Source: Flavobacterium sp. HTF
GTDB lineage: Bacteria; Bacteroidota; Bacteroidia; Flavobacteriales; Flavobacteriaceae
Assembly: GCF_003105115.1 (NCBI RefSeq)
Contig: NZ_QETH01000002.1
Coordinates: 62,001 to 126,000, forward strand
Reading direction: 5' to 3'
DNA: 64,000 nt
The translations under genes and the position numbers were made by a program. A model generated the notes under the pieces. That model was not told the DNA's origin and searched no databases. It saw only the letters and a list, made by a program, of their open reading frames with translations. Of this stretch, positions 42,167 to 50,199 are shown one piece after another. Position 1 is the stretch's first letter, and each line of letters opens with the position of its first letter.

Positions 42167-43063
42167 ATGAAAATTACAATTACAGGTTCTTTAGGGAACA
42201 TCAGCAAGCCACTGGCTCAGGAGTTAGTGCAGAAAGGACATGAGATTACCATAATTTCGAGTAATCCTGAAAATCAAAAAGAGATTGAAGAATTAGGTGC
42301 AAAAGCAGCTATAGGTTCTGTAGAAGATATTACGTTTTTAACCGATACTTTTAAAGGTTCAGACGCTGTGTACTGCATGATTCCAAGAGCGAATTATTTT
42401 GACCCTAATATGGATTTAGACGCTTTTACCCGCAACATCGGGAACAGTTATGCCGAAGCCATCAAAAAATCAGGTGTTAAAAAAGTGGTGTTTTTAAGCA
42501 GCATTGGGGCACATTTAGAAAAAAATTCAGGTATTATTCAGCGTTATAATGAAATCGAAGCCGTACTGAATAAACTAACAGATGTATCAATTACTTTTAT
42601 GCGACCGACCTCTTTCTTTTATAACGTTTTGGCTTATATTCCGATGATTAAGAATATTGGTGCTATAGCTGTTAATTATGGTGCTGAAAAAACAATTCCG
42701 TGGGTTTCTCCTTTGGATATTGCGTCTGCGATTGCCGAAGAAATCACTGCTCCGCTTGACGGAAGAAAAATTCGCTATGTGACAAGTGAAGAACTGACAG
42801 GATATGAAACAGCACAAATTTTAGGAAACGCAATCGGAAAACCGGATTTAAAATGGATTTTAACCTCTGACGAAGAATCCTTAAACGGATTATTAAATGC
42901 CGGAATGCAGCCAAAAATTGCAGCAGGTCTAATCGAAATGTACGCCGGACTTTACAACGGTTTATTGGCCGAAGATTATAATCGTAATAAACCGGCTGAA
43001 TTTGGAAAAACAAAAATGGCAGATTATGCAAAAGAATTTGCCTTAATTTATAATCAGAAATAA
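42167..43063 (+). CDS. NmrA-like NAD(P)-binding protein (atypical SDR)
   Basis: A 298-residue Rossmann protein. I start at 42167 (MKITITGSLGNISKPLAQEL), where the dinucleotide motif begins; the longer frame from 42110 adds 19 residues without family support. Other features are TIISSNPENQKEIEELGAKA, a VVFLSSIGAH strand and the MRPTSFFYNVL segment usual in NmrA and SDR-a5 members. Relatives include redox sensors and quinone reductases (QorB type). An AraC-type activator gene follows after 12 bases and probably regulates this gene. Confidence 0.88.
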   Translation: MKITITGSLGNISKPLAQELVQKGHEITIISSNPENQKEIEELGAKAAIGSVEDITFLTDTFKGSDAVYCMIPRANYFDPNMDLDAFTRNIGNSYAEAIKKSGVKKVVFLSSIGAHLEKNSGIIQRYNEIEAVLNKLTDVSITFMRPTSFFYNVLAYIPMIKNIGAIAVNYGAEKTIPWVSPLDIASAIAEEITAPLDGRKIRYVTSEELTGYETAQILGNAIGKPDLKWILTSDEESLNGLLNAGMQPKIAAGLIEMYAGLYNGLLAEDYNRNKPAEFGKTKMADYAKEFALIYNQK

Positions 43064-43075
43064 GTACCTTGTGCT

Positions 43076-43990
43076 ATGGCAAATTCTCAACCGCACCGGA
43101 TAAAAAGTATCAGTGAATTTCACGAGTTTCGCGATCTGCCCAAACCGGAGCATCCGCTTGTCAGCGTTTATAATTTTGCAGATATCAAATATTTAAACGA
43201 GAATGAGCCGCAAAGCCTCATTCTCGATTTTTATACGATTGCACTTAAGAGAAATGCAAATGCCATAATGCGGTACGGTCAGCAGGAATATGATTTTAAA
43301 GAAGGTGTTTTACTGTTTCTTTCTCCCGGTCAGGTTTTTTCGATAGAAGGAAATGCCGAATTGCAGCACTCAGGCTGGTCGCTATTGATTCACCCTGATT
43401 TTCTGTGGAATACTCCCCTTGCGCAGAAAATAAAACAATATGAATACTTTGGGTATTCGGTTTATGAAGCCTTACACCTTTCTGACAAAGAAGAAAAAAT
43501 GATTATCGATATCATTCAGAATATCCGGAAAGAATATCAGTCTAATATTGACAAATTCAGTCAGGATGTTATAATTGCCCAGATAGAACTGCTCCTAACC
43601 TATTCTGAACGTTTTTACAACCGACAGTTTATTACCCGGAAAATCAGCAGTCACGAGATTTTATCACGCCTGGAAAAACTGCTGGAAGACTATTTCAGCA
43701 GTGATTCTTTAGCAAAAAAAGGCTTACCGACAGTACAATATATTGCCGAAACTTTGAACCTTTCCCCAAATTATTTAAGCGGTTTGCTAAAATCACTTAC
43801 AGGGCAAAGCACGCAACAGCACATTCACAATAAACTAATTGAAAAAGCAAAAGAAAAACTCTCCGTAACGAACTTATCCATTAGTGAAATTGCTTTTGAA
43901 CTCGGTTTTGAGCATCATCAGTCTTTTAGTAAATTATTCAAAACAAAAACGAATATTTCGCCTTTAGAATTCAGGCAATCTTTTAATTAA
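43076..43990 (+). CDS. AraC-family transcriptional regulator
   Basis: A 304-residue regulator. The N-terminal cupin-like sensing domain includes YDFKEGVLLFLSPGQVFS. The C-terminal AraC domain (about 215-303) has two helix-turn-helix units: VQYIAETLNLSPNYLSGLLK and ISEIAFELGFEHHQSFSKLF. It is cotranscribed with the NmrA-like gene just upstream. The type of sensing domain is often found in regulators of oxidoreductases responding to small aromatic or electrophilic compounds, which is only a hint. Confidence 0.92.
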   Translation: MANSQPHRIKSISEFHEFRDLPKPEHPLVSVYNFADIKYLNENEPQSLILDFYTIALKRNANAIMRYGQQEYDFKEGVLLFLSPGQVFSIEGNAELQHSGWSLLIHPDFLWNTPLAQKIKQYEYFGYSVYEALHLSDKEEKMIIDIIQNIRKEYQSNIDKFSQDVIIAQIELLLTYSERFYNRQFITRKISSHEILSRLEKLLEDYFSSDSLAKKGLPTVQYIAETLNLSPNYLSGLLKSLTGQSTQQHIHNKLIEKAKEKLSVTNLSISEIAFELGFEHHQSFSKLFKTKTNISPLEFRQSFN

Positions 43991-44046
43991 AGAAGTATTT
44001 TCATGTGCAATAATTTCATAAATTCGTTTCAACAAAACGAAAAATT

Positions 44047-44460
44047 ATGAATCCCATTTTAAGAAATATCCTTGCCGTTATTGCCGGCCTTTTTATTGGA
44101 GGTGTTGTAAATAATATTCTTATTTTAATAAGCGGCTCCATAATTCCTGCTCCAAATGGCGCAGACGTTTCTACAAGAGAAGGATTGCTGGCAGCTATGC
44201 CTTTTTTTGAACCAAAGAATTTTATTTTTCCTTTTTTAGCACATGCACTAGGCACTTTTGCCGGATCGGGAACAGCCATAAAAATTGCAGTTAGCAACCA
44301 GACCAAATTAGCTTTTGTTGTGGGTGCATTCTTTTTATTGGCCGGTATCATTATGGTTACTATTCTTCCCTCTCCTGTTTGGTTTACTATTACAGATCTT
44401 GTGTTAGCTTATATACCAATGAGTTATCTGGCAGTGAAGCTATTTCGTAAAAAAGTATAA
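44047..44460 (+). CDS. Small four-helix membrane protein
   Basis: A 137-residue integral membrane protein with four helices (about 6-28, 58-78, 88-108, 113-130) and Gly/Ala-rich packing (VIAGLFIGGVVNNILILI). No family name comes to mind; similar hypothetical proteins are common in Flavobacteriia. A small ArsR-tail gene starts 19 bases downstream. Confidence 0.78.
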   Translation: MNPILRNILAVIAGLFIGGVVNNILILISGSIIPAPNGADVSTREGLLAAMPFFEPKNFIFPFLAHALGTFAGSGTAIKIAVSNQTKLAFVVGAFFLLAGIIMVTILPSPVWFTITDLVLAYIPMSYLAVKLFRKKV

Positions 44461-44479
44461 ATTTTTTATTTTTTTCAGG

Positions 44480-44695
44480 ATGAACACAAAATCAACAAAA
44501 TTAAAACCGGCAAAATTATGCTACGAACATATTGGCGGAAAACTGGGTCAGCTCCTGTTGGAAAATTTTGCAGATAAAGCATGGATTGCCAAAAAAACTC
44601 CGACAGATAAGCATTTTTACATTACAGAATTGGGACAAAAAGAATTTACAAAACTGGGCATTGATATCAGTCAGATAAAATCAGAAGATTTATAA
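44480..44695 (+). CDS. Stand-alone ArsR C-terminal-like protein
   Basis: A 71-residue protein. The segment KLCYEHIGGKLGQLLLENF, followed by ITELGQKEFTKLGID, matches the region after the winged helix in a class of ArsR regulators that read CYDHLAGRLG. The DNA-binding N-terminal half is absent, and the upstream sequence is the membrane-protein gene, so this is not a simple frameshift of an intact regulator. It may be an accessory or dominant-negative form, or the survivor of a deletion. Confidence 0.65.
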   Translation: MNTKSTKLKPAKLCYEHIGGKLGQLLLENFADKAWIAKKTPTDKHFYITELGQKEFTKLGIDISQIKSEDL

Positions 44696-44774
44696 TTCAG
44701 TCGTTTTAGGATTTTTTTACGAAAAAAGATAGCGACAATTTCTTACCTTAGTTAGCTTTTAAAATTTTAAAATC

Positions 44775-45143
44775 ATGACAAGGAAATATATCGCAAAGGA
44801 CTTTTTAAAACTTGCCGCCAAAGGCCATTCACACGAAGCATTCCGTCTTTATGTTGGCAGTAACTTTAAGCATCATAATGTTTATTTTAAGGGAGATGCC
44901 AATACTTTAATGCTTGCTATGGAAGAAGCGTTCAGATTAAATCCCAACAAGGTTATTGAAATACATCATGCAATCGGAGACAAAGATTTTGTGGCTATAC
45001 ATTCGCATGTCAAGCAAAACAAAACAGATTTGGGAGTTGCAGTGGTTCACATTTTCAGGTTTGAAGAAAGTAAAATAGTTGAACTTTGGGATTTAGGACA
45101 AACAGTTCCGGCCAAAATGATCAACGAGAATGGAATGTTTTAA
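44775..45143 (+). CDS. SnoaL/NTF2-like protein
   Basis: A 122-residue small alpha+beta barrel of the SnoaL-like group, with NFKHHNVYFKGDANTLMLAM and VAVVHIFRFEESKIVELWD, the last being the common end strand of the fold. Proteins of this type are enzymes or binding proteins for small hydrophobic ligands; no substrate can be named. The serine hydrolase gene follows after 33 bases. Confidence 0.85.
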   Translation: MTRKYIAKDFLKLAAKGHSHEAFRLYVGSNFKHHNVYFKGDANTLMLAMEEAFRLNPNKVIEIHHAIGDKDFVAIHSHVKQNKTDLGVAVVHIFRFEESKIVELWDLGQTVPAKMINENGMF

Positions 45144-45176
45144 ATAAAAATCAAATCACAAATATAAATTTCATAA

Positions 45177-46220
45177 ATGAATTCAATTTTCAGGTTCTCT
45201 GCCTTATTAACTGTTCTTTTTTTATTCTCCAATTGTAATTCGTTTGCACAAAAAACAGCTCTTCTTTCTGCTCAGACAGATAGTTTACTGGCCGTTTCTT
45301 CTCCAAAATTTAATGGTGCTATTGTAATTTCCCAAAAAGGAAAGATATTATACAGTAAAGCTGTGGGGTTTGCTGATTATGAGAAAAAAACGCCTTTAAA
45401 AATGGATAGTGAATTTGAAATTATGTCGAATACCAGACAAATCACAGCCGTTTTGATCTTACAGCAAGTAGAACAAGGAAAAATTGATCTTCAGGCTCCA
45501 ATAAAAAAATACCTGCCCGATTTAAAACACACCTGGACAGATACTATAACGGTTCATCAGTTATTAAATCACACTCATGGAATTGTTGATTTAGAAAAAC
45601 CTTTACTTTTTAAACCCGGAAGTGATTTTAAATATGGCAATGAAGGTTATCCCGTCTTAGGCCAGATCATAGAAGCTGTTTCTAAAAAACCGTATCCGGA
45701 AATGGCAGCTGCACTTTTTAAAAAGCTTAAAATGAAATCTACTTTTTGCTATTTAAAAGACCACAACAGAGATTTGGTTTCAGGTTATATCAATGATAAT
45801 AATACTTTAGAAAAGGCACAAAACTCTTTAATATCCCCATACAAATTACCGTCATGCGGAATTATTTCAACCGTAAATGATTTAAACGTCTGGAATAATA
45901 ATCTACATAAAGGAAAAATCTTAAAGCCAGAAACCTATAAATTGATGCTTCAGTACAATATTCTGGCACAGCACAATGTTTTCGGAAAGGAAAAAGCAGG
46001 TTACGGTTACGGACTTAGAATTGTAGATAAAGAAACTCCAAAATATATTGGACACACAGGTCTGGGCGATGGATTTTCTTCTTTAAATTTGTATTTTCCG
46101 GAAAGCGATTTGAGTTTGATTGTACTGGAAAATAATATGAATGCAAATCCTGAATTGTTTTACAGTACGGGAATTAAAATCAAAAATCTTCTTTTGAAAA
46201 GTGATCTAATTCAAAAATAA
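45177..46220 (+). CDS. Secreted serine hydrolase, class C beta-lactamase fold, SxxR variant
   Basis: A 347-residue protein with a signal peptide (about 1-25; FSNCNSFAQ might also give a lipoprotein). The beta-lactamase/transpeptidase fold is shown by FNGAIVISQKGKILYSKAVG, LLNHTHGIVDL, the YxN motif in YGNEGYPVLG and the late HTGLGDGFSS. The catalytic SxxK motif should lie in EIMSNTRQIT; here it reads S84-N-T-R87, with Arg where the general base Lys belongs. It may have lost activity or use Arg in an altered mechanism. DUF1801 and MBL genes follow closely. Confidence 0.85.
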   Translation: MNSIFRFSALLTVLFLFSNCNSFAQKTALLSAQTDSLLAVSSPKFNGAIVISQKGKILYSKAVGFADYEKKTPLKMDSEFEIMSNTRQITAVLILQQVEQGKIDLQAPIKKYLPDLKHTWTDTITVHQLLNHTHGIVDLEKPLLFKPGSDFKYGNEGYPVLGQIIEAVSKKPYPEMAAALFKKLKMKSTFCYLKDHNRDLVSGYINDNNTLEKAQNSLISPYKLPSCGIISTVNDLNVWNNNLHKGKILKPETYKLMLQYNILAQHNVFGKEKAGYGYGLRIVDKETPKYIGHTGLGDGFSSLNLYFPESDLSLIVLENNMNANPELFYSTGIKIKNLLLKSDLIQK

Positions 46221-46227
46221 AGAAACA

Positions 46228-46650
46228 ATGGCTAAAAATAAAACAACAGAAACCGAAAGCAGTGTTACTGATTTTATTAATGCTGTCGAAGAAACAACGA
46301 AAAGGAACGACTCGTTTGAGCTGGTAAAAATAATGCAGGAACAATCTGGTTTTGAACCCAAAATGTGGGGGCCGGCTATTATTGGTTTCGGAAGTTATCA
46401 TTATAAATATGACAGCGGTCACGAAGGAGACGCGCCGCTTGTCGCATTTTCGCCCAGAAAAGCCGCGATCTCCCTTTATTGCTATACTACAACAGAAGAC
46501 AAAGACGAATTACTATCAAAATTAGGCAAACACAAAGCTTCTAAAGGCTGTATTTATATCAAAAAACTAACTGATGTTGATACCGAAATCCTGAAGAAAC
46601 TGATTTCACTTTCAATCAAAAATTTAAACAAATTATATCCACCCCAATAA
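46228..46650 (+). CDS. DUF1801 family protein, second of three
   Basis: A 140-residue protein with the DUF1801 core EPKMWGPAIIGFGSYHYKY and PLVAFSPRKAAISLYCY. It starts seven bases after the serine hydrolase and ends three bases before the MBL gene, so the three are likely one operon. Function unknown. Confidence 0.82.
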   Translation: MAKNKTTETESSVTDFINAVEETTKRNDSFELVKIMQEQSGFEPKMWGPAIIGFGSYHYKYDSGHEGDAPLVAFSPRKAAISLYCYTTTEDKDELLSKLGKHKASKGCIYIKKLTDVDTEILKKLISLSIKNLNKLYPPQ

Positions 46651-46653
46651 ATC

Positions 46654-47751
46654 ATGACTATAACTTTTATAATACTTATTATTTTAGCCCTTTATATTTT
46701 TCTGCAAGATCCGAGATTCGGCAAAGCACCAGCCGGAGAAAGACTAGCTCAAATTCAGAAATCACCACATTACAAAAACGGAAAATTTGAAAACATTCAT
46801 TTTACACCGCAACTTACCGAAGGATACTCGATGCCGGGAGTTTTATATGAATTTTTGTTTAAAAAAACAGCGCACAGAGTGCCCCTCAATACAATTCCTT
46901 CTGTTAAGACAGATTTACTACAGCTGGATGTAAATCAGGATATTTTGGTCTGGTTTGGACATTCTTCTTATTATTTTCAGATTGAAGGAAAACGTTTCCT
47001 TGTAGATCCGGTTTTTAGCGGCAACGCTTCTCCGATTGCAGGAACGACAAAATCTTTTAAAGGTTCTGATGTTTATACCGTTGAAGATTTTCCTGAAATT
47101 GACTACTTATTGATAACACACGATCATTATGATCATTTGGATTATAAAACCATTTTGAAATTAAAGCCCAAAACAAAACAAGTTGTCTGCGGTCTTGGTG
47201 TTGGTTCACATTTTGAATCCTGGGGTTTTCCGGTTCAGAATATCATTGAGAAAGACTGGTATGAAAAAATAGAACTGGATCAGAATATTACGCTTTATAC
47301 AGCGCCAACACGTCATTTTTCGGGTCGTGGCCTGGTTCGTAATAATACGCTCTGGCTTTCTTTTATCTTAGAAACCAGTGATTTTAAAATGTACCTGGGC
47401 GGAGATACCGGTTATGATACACATTTTGCTGAAATTGGTGCAAAATACGGCCCTTTTGACGTTGCCCTAATCGATAACGGTCAATATGATATTAAATGGA
47501 AATACATTCACAATTTACCGGAAGATGTAATTCAGGCCGCTAAAGATTTAAAAACCAAAAGATTATTCCCTGTTCATTCTTCTAAATTCCCATTAGCGAA
47601 CCATGCCTGGGACGAGCCTTTAAAAAGAATCACAAAACTGAATGAAAATGAAGCAAACCCTTTTCCATTAATTACACCTATGATTGGTGAATTGGTCGAA
47701 CTGAAAAATGAAAATCAAAGATTCCAGAAATGGTGGGAAAGATTGCAATAA
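46654..47751 (+). CDS. MBL-fold metallohydrolase (NAPE-PLD/UlaG-like)
   Basis: A 365-residue protein with one N-terminal membrane anchor (about 3-18). The metallo-beta-lactamase core has THDHYDHLD (His156, His158, Asp160, His161), GVGSHFESWG, TRHFSGRG and GGDTGYD for the metal sites, and a late HSSKFPLANH. The arrangement with an N-terminal extension of about 90 residues resembles N-acylphosphatidylethanolamine phospholipase D relatives, which suggests a phospholipid or lactone substrate, but this is not proven. It follows the DUF1801 gene closely. Confidence 0.9.
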   Translation: MTITFIILIILALYIFLQDPRFGKAPAGERLAQIQKSPHYKNGKFENIHFTPQLTEGYSMPGVLYEFLFKKTAHRVPLNTIPSVKTDLLQLDVNQDILVWFGHSSYYFQIEGKRFLVDPVFSGNASPIAGTTKSFKGSDVYTVEDFPEIDYLLITHDHYDHLDYKTILKLKPKTKQVVCGLGVGSHFESWGFPVQNIIEKDWYEKIELDQNITLYTAPTRHFSGRGLVRNNTLWLSFILETSDFKMYLGGDTGYDTHFAEIGAKYGPFDVALIDNGQYDIKWKYIHNLPEDVIQAAKDLKTKRLFPVHSSKFPLANHAWDEPLKRITKLNENEANPFPLITPMIGELVELKNENQRFQKWWERLQ

Positions 47752-47796
47752 ATTTTATTCAAGATATAAAGAGGTGAAGGTTCAGAGTTTATTTGC

Positions 47797-47838
47797 TGAA
47801 ACCTGAAACTTGAAACCTGAAACCTGAAACCTGAAACA
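47797..47838 (+). repeat. TGAAACC heptad array
   Basis: Six units of exactly seven bases (TGAAACC, TGAAACT, TGAAACA) running to within ten bases of the TTG start of the lactonase gene. Confidence 0.88.
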
Positions 47839-47847
47839 AGAAAAACT

Positions 47848-48966
47848 TTGAAACAAACAATATTATTATTTACTCTTCTGTTTTGCATTCATTTAAGTGC
47901 ACAGAATACTTATGTCTTTCTGGGATCATATAATCGTGATGTAAAAGCCGAATCTGTTCAGATTTATCAGTTGGATACTTTAAATGGAAAATTGAATAAG
48001 GTAACCGGGATTCAAAATATTATTAATCCGTCTTACTTAACCGTTTCTCCAAACGGAAAATATGTTTACGCCTGTACCGATACCAAAACACCAAATGCAG
48101 GAAGCGTTAGCAGTTTTGAATTTAATCCGCAGCAAAAAAGCCTGACTTTTATAAACAAACAATCAAGCGGCGGAGAAAATCCCGTTTATGTTTCTGTCCA
48201 CAAAAATGGCAAGTGGCTTATAAACGCCAATTATACAGAAGGAAGTGTTTCGGTTCATCCGCTTTTGGAAAACGGAAAAATTGACTCGATTGCGCAGAAT
48301 TTCCAATATCTGGACGGAAGCGTTCACAAAGAAAGACAGACCCGTTCACATGTTCATTCGGCTGTATTTTCACCTCAGTTTGATTATCTATTCCTACCCG
48401 ATTTAGGAGCCGATAAAATACGCTGTTATCAATTTGACGAAACACAAAAACAGCCTTTGACAGAAGCAAAAATTCCCTTTACAAAAGCAGATCCGGAAGC
48501 CGGCCCGAGACATTTTACCTTTCATCCCAATCAAAAATTTAGTTATTGTATTGAAGAAATGTCCGGATCGATAAGTGCTTATCAGTATAACAACGGAGTT
48601 TTAGAAAAGATTCAGAGGATCAATACGCATCCCGATAAGATAACAGCAGGTTTTGAAAGTTCTGATATCCATATTTCGCCAGACGGAAAGTTTTTGTACG
48701 CTACCAACAGAGGAAAAGAAAACAATATTGCTATCTTTTCGATTGCTGAAAACGGCCTTTTAACGAACGTTGGTTATCAATCTACTTTAGGAAAACATCC
48801 AAGAATTTTTGCGATTGATGAAAGCGGGAATTTTTTAATCGCAACAAATGTCACTACGGGAAATATTGTCGTTTTTAAACGAAATCCAAAAACCGGATTA
48901 CTTAAAAAGACAGGGAAACAAATCAAAATGGAAAATGTTTCCTGTGTTCAGATCAGAAAAATCTAA
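47848..48966 (+). CDS. Secreted lactonase family protein (6-phosphogluconolactonase-like beta-propeller)
   Basis: A 372-residue seven-bladed propeller of the Lactonase (PF10282) family. The signal peptide is about 1-19 (ending HLSAQ). Repeated blades show NPSYLTVSPNGKYVYACTD, NPVYVSVHKNGKWLINANY and IHISPDGKFLYATNRGK. The start appears to be TTG at 47848, since no ATG in frame gives the signal peptide. Family members include a cytosolic 6-phosphogluconolactonase, but the signal peptide here points to a periplasmic sugar-lactone or adhesive role. Confidence 0.9.
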   Translation: MKQTILLFTLLFCIHLSAQNTYVFLGSYNRDVKAESVQIYQLDTLNGKLNKVTGIQNIINPSYLTVSPNGKYVYACTDTKTPNAGSVSSFEFNPQQKSLTFINKQSSGGENPVYVSVHKNGKWLINANYTEGSVSVHPLLENGKIDSIAQNFQYLDGSVHKERQTRSHVHSAVFSPQFDYLFLPDLGADKIRCYQFDETQKQPLTEAKIPFTKADPEAGPRHFTFHPNQKFSYCIEEMSGSISAYQYNNGVLEKIQRINTHPDKITAGFESSDIHISPDGKFLYATNRGKENNIAIFSIAENGLLTNVGYQSTLGKHPRIFAIDESGNFLIATNVTTGNIVVFKRNPKTGLLKKTGKQIKMENVSCVQIRKI

Positions 48967-48982
48967 TTTTAAATTCTAAAAA

Positions 48983-49510
48983 ATGAGTACATCAATTTTA
49001 AATTTACAGCCTGAAATACTGGAAAATGAGTCTGTAAAGTTAGTTCCCCTAAAGGAAACTGATTTTGAAACCCTATATAAAGTTGCTTCCGATCCTTTAA
49101 TCTGGGAACAGCATCCGAATAAAAACCGTTATGAAAGAGAGGTTTTTAAAAACTTTTTTGAAGGTGCAATGGAAAGTAAAGGTGCTTTTCTGATCATTGA
49201 TAAAAAAACAAATGAAGTTGCCGGAAGCACACGATTTTATGATTATGAGCCCGAAAACAAAAGTGTTTTTATTGGCTATACTTTTTACGGAAGAAAATAT
49301 TGGGGCACCGGATTTAATCCGCAGGTAAAGAAAATGATGTTTGATTATTCTTTTAAAGCGGTTGATAAAATCAGGTTTCACATTGGAGCAGAAAATTACC
49401 GTTCGCAGATAGCTATAGGGAAATTGGGAGCAAAGAAAATAGATGAACAGGAAGTGGCCTATTATAATGAGCCTTCCCGTTATAATTTTGTATACGAAAT
49501 AGAAAAATAA
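48983..49510 (+). CDS. GNAT N-acetyltransferase (RimJ/RimL type)
   Basis: A 175-residue acetyltransferase. It has ESVKLVPLKETDFETLYKVA at the start, VAGSTRFYDYEPENKSVFIG, an acetyl-CoA site region YGRKYWGTGFNPQVKKMM, and the end AIGKLGAKKIDEQE. This is the RimJ/RimL subgroup, which acts on protein N termini or small amines. The LOG gene begins two bases after its stop, so the two are translationally close. Confidence 0.9.
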   Translation: MSTSILNLQPEILENESVKLVPLKETDFETLYKVASDPLIWEQHPNKNRYEREVFKNFFEGAMESKGAFLIIDKKTNEVAGSTRFYDYEPENKSVFIGYTFYGRKYWGTGFNPQVKKMMFDYSFKAVDKIRFHIGAENYRSQIAIGKLGAKKIDEQEVAYYNEPSRYNFVYEIEK

Positions 49511-49512
49511 AA

Positions 49513-50094
49513 ATGAAAAGAATAACCGTTTTTTGTGGTTCCAGTTTTGGAACCGAAGATATTTATAAAGAGCAGGCAACATTGCTTGGACAAGCATTGG
49601 CAAAGCAAAATATAGAATTGGTATATGGTGGCGCAAATGTAGGTTTGATGGGCGCTGTGGCAGATGGCGTTTTAGATGCAGGAGGCAAAGCAATTGGCGT
49701 TTTGCCGGATTTTCTGCGTTCTAAAGAAATCGCGCATTTGGGTTTGACCGAATTGATTCTGGTAGAAAGCATGCATGAAAGAAAAACCAAAATGAATGAT
49801 TTATGCGATGGCGTGATAGCGCTTCCGGGTGGTTTTGGTACGCTGGAAGAACTTTTTGAAATGGTTACCTGGGCGCAATTGGGTTTACATAAAAAACCAA
49901 TTGCTGTTTTAAATACCAATGGCTTTTATGATTCCTTAATCGAATTAACCCGGACTATGGTTGAAAAAGGTTTTCTGAAAAGTGTAAATCAGGAAATGCT
50001 TTTGGTAAGTGATAATATTGAAGATTTATTGGATAAAATGAAAAACTATGTCGCTCCTACAGTTGGAAAATGGATTGATAAAAAGGAAGTTTAA
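49513..50094 (+). CDS. LOG family protein (TIGR00730), nucleotide 5'-phosphoribohydrolase
   Basis: A 193-residue Rossmann protein of the LOG type. It carries the two hallmark motifs, GGANVGLMGAVADGVL and PGGFGTLEELFEMVTW, with VESMHERKTKM between them. LOG enzymes cleave cytokinin riboside 5'-monophosphate or AMP into the base and ribose 5-phosphate. In non-plant bacteria the role is thought to be in purine nucleotide turnover. Length and motifs are complete, so an active enzyme is expected. Confidence 0.95.
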   Translation: MKRITVFCGSSFGTEDIYKEQATLLGQALAKQNIELVYGGANVGLMGAVADGVLDAGGKAIGVLPDFLRSKEIAHLGLTELILVESMHERKTKMNDLCDGVIALPGGFGTLEELFEMVTWAQLGLHKKPIAVLNTNGFYDSLIELTRTMVEKGFLKSVNQEMLLVSDNIEDLLDKMKNYVAPTVGKWIDKKEV

Positions 50095-50154
50095 ACTACT
50101 CTGAACAAATAAAAAACTTTTAAATAAAAAAGTTTTTTAACAATAGAAACCATA

Positions 50155-50162
50155 TATATTTG
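50155..50162 (+). promoter_or_regulatory. Candidate -7 box for the beta-barrel gene
   Basis: TATATTTG matches TAnnTTTG, 37 bases before the start codon. An AT-only hairpin (AAAAAACTTTT / AAAAGTTTTTT, 50110-50138) just before it may be a weak terminator for the LOG transcript. Confidence 0.4.
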
Positions 50163-50199
50163 CTGAAATTTTTCTATAGCCAATTATATAAATCTAAAA

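Noticed and set aside
42587..43031. Minus-strand frames inside the NmrA-like gene
   Set aside because: Basic, aromatic-rich shadows without start signals or family matches.
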